Part shown: positions 17,301-26,300 of the stretch, piece after piece
Layout: every line of letters starts with the position of its first letter
Position numbering within the stretch: the stretch's first letter is position 1
Source of the DNA: CAYRFQ01 sp964423615
GTDB taxonomy: Bacteria; Planctomycetota; Planctomycetia; Gemmatales; Gemmataceae
Direction: 5' to 3'
DNA: 45,116 bases
Assembly (NCBI GenBank): GCA_964423615.1
Contig: CAYRFQ010000057.1
Coordinates: 1-45,116 of the forward strand
Notes under the pieces: generated by a model
What the model was told of the DNA's origin: nothing
What the model saw: only the letters and a program-made list of their open reading frames with translations
The model's database searches: none
Program-made: the position numbers and the translations under genes

Positions 17301-20300
17301 CGCCACCATTGAACGACCCAACGGAGTCGGGATCATTGTGGATCCGGAGTTCCTACCGACGTTGACCGTCCAAGACATAGTCGTGGACGAGTCCGACTAC
17401 GGAACGACCGAGGTGTTGGTGAAGGTCGAGTTGTCGGAGTTTGCGGCTAACCGTGTCTCCTTCGACTACGAAACGATCGCGGTGACGGCCACCGGTGGTG
17501 CCGACTATGTCGTTCAGACGGGTTCGGTGTTCATTCCGGCTGGGCAAAAATTCGTGAACATTCCCATCACGGTCTCGAGCGATACCCTCAAGGAGGACAT
17601 GGAGACATTCCTGGTTCGTGTCTCGAATGTGACTGGGGCGGCGTTCGTCGCCAAACGAGACGGGGTCGTGTCGATCGTGGACGACGATGGTAGGTTTGGT
17701 GCCACGACGTTCCTGGTCGAGATGACTCCCCAGGGGGCTACCGGGACGTACAGCTACTCGGTCGGCTCGGACATCCGCGACCGTATCCGATTCCCTCAGC
17801 CGGTCGCCATTCCGACGACGGCTCCCGCCATCTTCAACGACCCGTTCGATGAAGCGATCAATTTGGGAGAGACCTTTGGAGTGAACCCAAGGGTGACGAC
17901 TTCCTCAAGGATCGAAGTACCGTCTTTGACGGATCTCGGTAAAGTGGTGGGTGACGTCAACGTCACATTCAGCTTGAACCATACCGCCATCAACGAACTG
18001 ACGATCAAACTCAAGGCACCGGATGGCACCGAAGTTGTCCTCGTGGACCGAGTTGGGTTCCCAGGGCAACGGTTTGCGGGAACGACTCTCGATGACAGCT
18101 CGAATGTTCCGATCGCGAACGGAACAGGGACATTCACGGGGACATTCCAACCGTCGGAGAGTCTCGGCAGGTTCCTGGGAGCCCAGGTTGGTGGGACTTG
18201 GGAACTGATCATCGAGGATGCCAACGGACTGCTCAATTCAGGGGCTCTGCAGGCGTGGTCGTTGGAGATCACTCCGACGGACCCGACGGTCGTTTCCTCG
18301 AACGATCTGAACCAGTCCTTTGGCACGACCCAGCTGGGGACCACCCAGATCGTGACACTGGATGTTCCCGCGTTCCCGGCTGGAGTGACGATCGCCGACC
18401 TCACCACGAGTTTGACGTTCACCCATGACGATCTCAGCGAAGTCGGTATCACATTGCGTTCGCCGAACAACACGGAACTTGTTCTGGTTGATCAACAAGG
18501 TAGTCCAGGTAACTCATTCACGAACACCACGTTCGACGATCAGGCTGTGACGAGCATCACGTCCGGATCGGGAACCTTCACTGGATCGTTCCTAGCCCAG
18601 GGTGGTCTCTTGTCGCGATTTGACGGAGAGAATCCTGCAGGAACGTGGCAACTAATCATCGAAGATACGAACGGAACTGCGAACGTCGGTCAACTTGTGG
18701 ACTGGACGTTGGACATCACGCCGACGGCACCGGTGTTGACCGGAACAGAGAACGCCGGAGTCCAGTTCGGTGGGCAGCTGACTCCGAACATTCTGACATC
18801 CACCATCGAGATTCCGAACCTGCCAGGTTACGTCGGGTTACAAGACCTGAATGTTACGTTGAATCTCGATCACGCGAGGCTGCAGGATGTCCGGGCTACG
18901 TTGATCGCTCCAGACGGAACCCGTGTCACACTTGTGGATCAACGGGGCAGTACGGGAAATCAGTTCGTTGGAACGTTGTTTGATGATGAAGCGAGAAATC
19001 CGATTTCGGCCGGATTAGGTACGTTCACGGCTTCGTTCCGTCCCGAGACTCCATTGTCGGCCCTGGACGGTCTGGCTCCGGGGGGCACCTGGACTTTGGA
19101 ACTGGAGGACCTTGACCCATCGACGTTCACCTTACCTGGTGATCCGACGCCGATCGAAAGCGAAGGTCAGTTGGTGAGTTGGTCCCTCGATTTGACTCCA
19201 TACGCGACTACGTTCTCGTCCCGCAACGGATTCAACCAAGACTTCGGTGTCGGTACCTTGCCGTTGACGTTTCAATCCAAAGTAGACTTTCCGGCCCTCC
19301 CCGAGGATCTGACCATTGCCGAGATTCGGGTTACTTTGAACGTCCAGCATCAAGCCATCAACGAAACGAACTTCTGGCTCATTGCACCGAACGGAGAGAT
19401 GGTTCAGTTGGTCGAGCGCGTTGGAAATCCCGGAGATTCTTTTGTCAATACGGTATTGACGGACCAAGGCACTTTGCCAATCAGTTCTGGGAGTGGGACG
19501 TTCACCCAGGAATTCGTTCCGGTGGGAAGGCTGTCTCGGTTCAATAACTTGCCGCCGGAAGGGACCTGGACACTAGTTGTCGAGGACGTGAACGGGAATG
19601 CGAATGGTGGCACCCTCCAGAGTTGGGCGTTGACGGTTGTGCCTGGTGTCACAGACGGTGCTTCCGTCCTTGGGAACACGATGGACCAAAACACCAACGG
19701 AGAAGTCTTTGAGGAAAATGGAGACGTGTACGTGACTCCGGGGGCGTTGGATGGGGTGCCGTTCTCGACTCCCACGGATATGGACAGTTTGCCCCTGATC
19801 GTTCCCGGTCCTCACGTCGTCAATGTGCAGGTTCCGGGGCAAGAGCCCGGTCCGGAAGCCATTGCTCTGCAGCGCACTACCAGCGCTATCGACATTACTT
19901 TCAGTCGGCCGATCAACCCAGCTACGTTTACGCCCGCGGACATCGTCCGGATGGTTGGGCCGACAGGAGCGGTTACGGGTCCGTTTACGGTTACACCGAA
20001 TCCCATCCCTGGGGACCTCTCGAATCGAGTGTTCCGAATTGGGTTCCCAGAGCAGGTGGTGGGCGGGTATTACACGATCGTCCTGGGCTCGGACATTTCT
20101 GACTTTTCGGGCGTCCCAGGAATTCTGCCTCCGTTCAAGATCGACAGTAACGGGAATGCAGGGGTTTATGCTCTCCAGGGAACAGACCCCACGAGTCTGC
20201 GGACCGAGTCGAGGGACTACTCGTCGACTACGCCAGTGTTCATCCCGGCTTCCCAAACGGTCCAGACGTCATTGACGGTCCCGGACAACTTCATCATTAC

Positions 20301-23300
20301 CCAGACGGATATCGAGCACATCCAACTCCAGTTGAACATCACCCACCCGCAGGCTCCGGACCTGCAGGCCCGCTTGATTTCTCCAACGGGATCGGTCGTA
20401 CCGTTGTTCACGAACGTTGGGGGGTCGGGTTTCCAGAGGGCGAATTTTGCCGACACGCTCTTCGACGATTTCGCCCAGACTGCTTTGGGGCTTCCGAGTC
20501 CCATTCAGAGCGGTTTGGCTCCATTCGAGGGACCCTACAACCCTCAGACTCCGTTGAGTGTTTTGGTTGGGGAGCTGTCCGGAGGGACCTGGACGTTGGA
20601 GGTCACCAATACCGGGGTCAGTACAGGGGTTCTGAACTATTGGACGTTGACGTTGCCTGAGAACATTCCGGGAACAGGGTTGGGTGAGCCGGTGGCCGAC
20701 CAGACGTCCCTGTCGTTCCGAATTTTCAATCTTGACCAGACTCGGCCAGAGTCGGCCCAATCGTGGACACCGATTGGCCCGTTACCGCTCAACGAGAACG
20801 TCCGACCGGAAGATTTCAATCCGGGTGATTCGATTCCGTATGCCGGACCGATTACGGCTCTGGCGGTTGACCCGACGGACCCCAGCGGCAACACAGTCTA
20901 CGCCGGTTTCTCGTTCTCAGGGCTCTGGGTGACCTACGATTTTCTGACTCAAAATCCACAGGGACCAACGTGGATTCCGCTGACGGACTTTGGAGAAATC
21001 GACGGGTTGACGATCAGTCATATCGAGGTCATATCGAGGAACAATGACCCGACGGAGTCGATCATTCTTGTGGGTACAGGGGTCGACGACGCGCCGCAGA
21101 ACAACCGTGTGGGTGTTGGATTCTTGCGATCGCTCGACGGTGGTCAGACGTGGGACATTATCGACAGCACGAACAATGTTGATGCGGATGGGGATGTGTT
21201 GCCGTTCAACGACGCGGGCAGGGACCACATCTTTAGTGCCAGCCAAATTGCCAAGATCGAAATCGATCCGAACGTATCGGGGCTTGGCGAGGCGATCATT
21301 TATGCAGCCGTCCAGGGACCGAACGAAGGTCTCTACCGGAGTACCGACTCGGGGGACACCTGGGAGCTGCTCCGTAGTGGGACTGCGACGGACGTTTTGT
21401 TGGCACAAGGTAGCGTTGGAACGGATGGATTCCTTCAACGACTGTATGCGTCCTTCCAGGGAGAAGGGGTTTTTACTTCATCGAATGCTCCGAGTGCAGC
21501 ACCTGAGGTCGGAGCGGTTTCGGGTTTGAGGTTGATGGATGGAGGTGCTCCTCCTGACCGTCGTCAGCCCATTGCGGGGAACCCGACGATTTCTGTCGGA
21601 GCACCTCCCGACACCCCGACAGGAGGTACAGCAAAGATCGTCCTGGCTGCTCCAAGCAAAGCCGATTCGCCACTGGAAAACTTGACCTACAGCGGATGGC
21701 TCTACGCCTGGGTCGTGGATGGGGCGAACGAAGGGTTGTACATGACCAAGGACTTTGGGTTGACTTGGACTCAGGTCCAGTTGCCAGGGGCGTTCGCGAA
21801 CGATTTGTTCGGGAGCAACGACGATACTCGAGGAACGACTGGACGACTGACGGGGGCGACCGAAGCGACGTCATCGATGGTCGTTGACCCGAACAACCCC
21901 AATGTGGTGTATTTGGCATCGGGTGATTTCTTGGTGCGAGTCGACGTGACGAAACTTGAGGATGTCTATTCCCTGGTTGGTTTCGACAACAACGATGCAG
22001 GTGGTGCCGTGGTCGAAACGGCGACGACGGGCGCAGCGACTGTGATCGACCCCACGATGCCGTATGGCTTGCTCACGGCATTTCCACCCGATCCTAACAA
22101 CCCCCCTCCACCAAGGAACAATCTCTACAACCTTATCCGTGATCCGGACAATCCGTTCCTCCAGAGAGTCCAGCTCATCGAAAACGTGAGCGACTTTACG
22201 AACCTGGGAGAAGATGCTCAGTGGATGCCATTCGATGAGTTCTATTTCTTCGAGTTGGGGCAGTCTTATGGCAACCACGAGGTGATTGCTACGACGGATT
22301 TGACTACGGGGGATACTCGGCTGTTGTTGGGCAATGACCGCGGTGTCTTCACGGGTGTGGATTCTGGAGACGGGACGCTCAGTCAGGGAAGTGCCATCCG
22401 AGGGACGATCAATGGTTCTCGTAATGGTAACTTCCAGGTATCCAGTTTGGTTTCCATCTCGATGCAGCCGAGTGCGTTGGCAGCGGACATGGCCAGCGCG
22501 TTGATCTACGCGACGAGTCTCGATGCTTACGGTAGTCCGTCGGCTCCCAAGGACTTGTTGACGAACGGTGATCTTTCGTGGACTGTTGACGAAGGAGCCG
22601 ACCCGTTGGGGGGTTCGTATGTCCAAGCGGCTCCGTCTGGTTCAGGTCTTGTTTACCAGTATGCCATTCCCGATACAATCTCCGGAAACCTGTCTGCCGG
22701 AGACTTCTTCCAGCGGATCGACCTCAACGGACGTCGGACGAGTCGAGTGTTCGGCCTGACGGAGGGTGGTGGCGTGGGTACTCAGTGGCCGACTAGTGGT
22801 CCTGGATCGACGTTTGCGATCAACCTGGCTGACCCCAACGCCTTCCTGATGAGTTCTCAGGACGGTCGTTTATTCCGAACGACAAACGAAGGGGTGTTCT
22901 GGGAAGTCGTGGCAGAACCAACCGATCTCGACGGTACGTATGCCGGGGCCGTGGCCTTCGGAGCACCGGACGCGACGGCTGCTTCGGGTGTCCTGAGCAA
23001 CTACATGTTCGCCGGAACAGAGGCCGGGAATATCTATGGTACCGTCAACGGTGACCGTGGTCCGTGGGTCGACATCTCCAACGGACTCGACGGATCGAGA
23101 GTTTTGGAGATCATCCCGAACCCGGCCCGAGGGACCAGAGACGCTTACGCGCTGACTGAGGCGGGCGTGTATTATATCTCTGACGCCAGGGAATCGATCG
23201 CGACCGGTGGCACGATCGCCTGGACCGACATCACGAACGATCTGACTTCCCTCACCAAGACTCATCCGTTCGACGAGACGTACACGGATCTGGACATCCA

Positions 23301-26300
23301 GTTGCCGAACGGGTTGACGGACATGGTTATCGATTGGCGGTATGAGACACCGAGGTTGTACGTCTCTGCCTTCAGCGGAGTGTACCGGTCGAAAGACGAT
23401 GGGGAGACGTGGACGTACTTCCCCGATGTCGACGAAGACGGAGCCCCAGATCCTGGTGGTTATCTGCCGCACGGGAACGTGCTCGACCTGGATCTCTCGA
23501 TCGGGAACGTCAACAACAACAGCGGACTCGTCGACGATCGACAGGGATACGGTCACAACATGCTCCTGGCGTCGATCGATGGCCGTGGTGTGTATGCGAT
23601 TCGGATCGACACGGATGATCTTCCGGTGATCCCAGCGACGTTGGGCCCGGCCGTGACTGAGGTGGTGAATGCGAGCCCGACCAACGATGTGGTGAACGTT
23701 CTGCGGGTCACGTTCGACGGTCCTGTTGATCCGGGTACATTTGGTCCCGACGACCTGACGTTGAGAGATCCGTCGGATACACCGGTGACGATCCTGGATG
23801 TCCGGAATGTTGACCCCAACGCGAACAACTCGGCTCCGAATCCGTTCACGGTCTACGAAATCGTATTTGTCGATCAAACGGCTGCGGGAGTCTATGACCT
23901 CCGGATTGGACCAGACCTGAGTGACTTTGCCGGGAATCTGATGAATCAAGATAAGGATTTGATTCGCGGGGAGATCGTTGAGGACGCCTTCTTTACTTCG
24001 CTGTTCTTCAACAATCAACCACCGGTGATTAGCCCGATCATGGACCAGGTAGTGAACGTTAGCCAGAGCACTGGGCCGCTCGCGTTCACAGTGACTGACG
24101 AAGATCAGACGGTGTCTCCACCCTCTGTGACGGCAACGTTTACGGCTACTACGAGCCCGGCCGTCGTGACTTCGAGTGGTATCCGGTTGGTGAACTTTGG
24201 TAATGGGAACTGGACGATCGAGGTGACCCCGGTGGCGAACGTCACGGGTTCTGCCACGATTTTCGTGACGGCCAGGGATGACAATGGAGTGACGACCACG
24301 ATGTCGTTCCAGGTCGTTGTGAATACGGCCCCGACGTTGACCCCGCTGCCGGACCAAACGTTCTCTCACGTCGACGACACGATTGAGGAACCGTTGTTTG
24401 CTGCGGACGTCGACCCAGGTGCCACTCTAACGTTCTTACCCCCGCAGGTATTCCCGTACGAGTTGTTGTTCGACCTCGATGAGCGGCTGGGACTCGAACG
24501 AACGGATCCAGAGTACTTCTTTAACTCTCTCGGGCAGGGAGAACGTTGGCTTTGGAGTTCGGTGGAACAGGACTGGTACGTCATCACGCCTGCAGGATTT
24601 CTGTTCCGAGCTCCTGGTGGACGCTTCATCGCCTTGACGGCTGAGGCCGAGGTTGGCATCGACGTTTACAACGACCCGACTCTCTTGTACCTGGCTCCCA
24701 AACCGACCGGAACGGTCTCCAACGTGAATGCCTTCATTCAGGCGAGTAGCGTCGTGGGGAGGGGGACCCTGGTGGTCGATCCGATACCGCCGATCGGTGG
24801 GAGGTTCTTCGTCGAGGTCAGCGTTACCGATGGCTTCGCGACCGCCAGTGATGTCTTCGTCGTGACGATCACGAATGAGAATGCTCCGGTGTTCCCGTTT
24901 TCTTACCCGGACATCACGACCTTCCACACGGACATGAACATAGTCGTGAACCAGGTCCAGGCGACGGACACGGATGGCGATACCGTCACGATCACTCCCA
25001 AGATCGATACCCAGTTGTCTGACCTGGACGAAACGTTTGGGTTCTTCCAGTTGGGCGGGACCTATTACCAAAACTTCACGGGGGTGTTCAATGAGAAATG
25101 GATTCGAAGTGCAACTGAGAATACTTGGTTCTGGCTGCTGCCGAACGGAAACCTCCACAGGACGGCCGGAAATGGTCTCGGTGCTTTGGTGGAGTTCGTC
25201 GGGGTTGAAGTCTATGACGACCCGTCTCTGTTGCACGAAGCTCCGGAACCGCTGAATGTTGCCAACGATCAGGTCTTCCAACTCGTGGATTCTCGTCTCA
25301 CGATCAATCCGCAACCTGTCGTGGACGCTTATCTTGAAGCGAACCCTCGGCCTGAACAGAGTTTCACTTTTGTCGTCGCACTGGAAGCGAGTGACGGCTC
25401 CAACACGACGGTCACCAAGTTCTCGGTTACGCTTACGAACGCCCGTCCAGCCTTCCCTGGCATTCCTGCAGGCCTGACCGTGACGGACCGCTTCAACCGT
25501 AATGTCCCGCTCACCGGCGGAGCCATTGAGACGTCTCATACCAACTTCCCGCTCGAGGTCCTTGGAGTGCGTGCGACCGATGCGGATAATGACGTCCTGA
25601 GTGTGACGCGAAGGGCGTGGGACCGTGATCCGACGTTATTCAACCTGGACACGAGTTTGGGTCTGTTCCAACTGGGTGGTACGTACTACACGAACTCTGT
25701 GGGCCAAAACGAAAAGTGGGTTCGCAGTGGTGTGGAGAACAGTTGGTATGTGATTCTGCCGACAGGGGCTTTCGTGTCGGTTCCGGATGGAGCGACGGTC
25801 GACGCTGTGAACAACACTGTGGCGACTCTTGGTGTGGAGGTTTACGACAATCCGGCGTTGCTCCACGAAGCTCAACCTCCGGTTGACTTGACGAATATTG
25901 TCATTTCCGCGCCTGGCGAGCGGGATCTTCCCCAGAACATGGAGCCTGAAGCGAACGAGGTGAATCTGGCGAGCCCGGAGGGCTTCACGTCGTTCGTCTT
26001 GGAGCTGCAGGCGCGGGATCCTTTCACCGTTGAGGAGCCCACGGTCGCCTTGATCAACGTCAAGTTGATCAACACGCCTCCAGAGTTCCAGGATTCGCCG
26101 GATAACCTCGAGGCCCTTGCTCGAGGGAGCGATCCGATACCAGTCGTGAATGGAGAGATCGTCACGTCTCCCACGAGTTCTCCGCTCCGAGTCGAAGGCA
26201 TCTTTGCTCGAGACTCCGACCTGGGCGATGTCCTGCCGACGGTGACTCGGCGGGTGTTTGATCGTGATCCGACGTTATTCAACCTGGACACGAGTTTAGG

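Noticed and set aside
22870..24369. Long minus-strand frames within the giant gene
   Set aside because: Arg/His/Asp-rich shadows of a single uninterrupted 5309-codon frame with readable domains.
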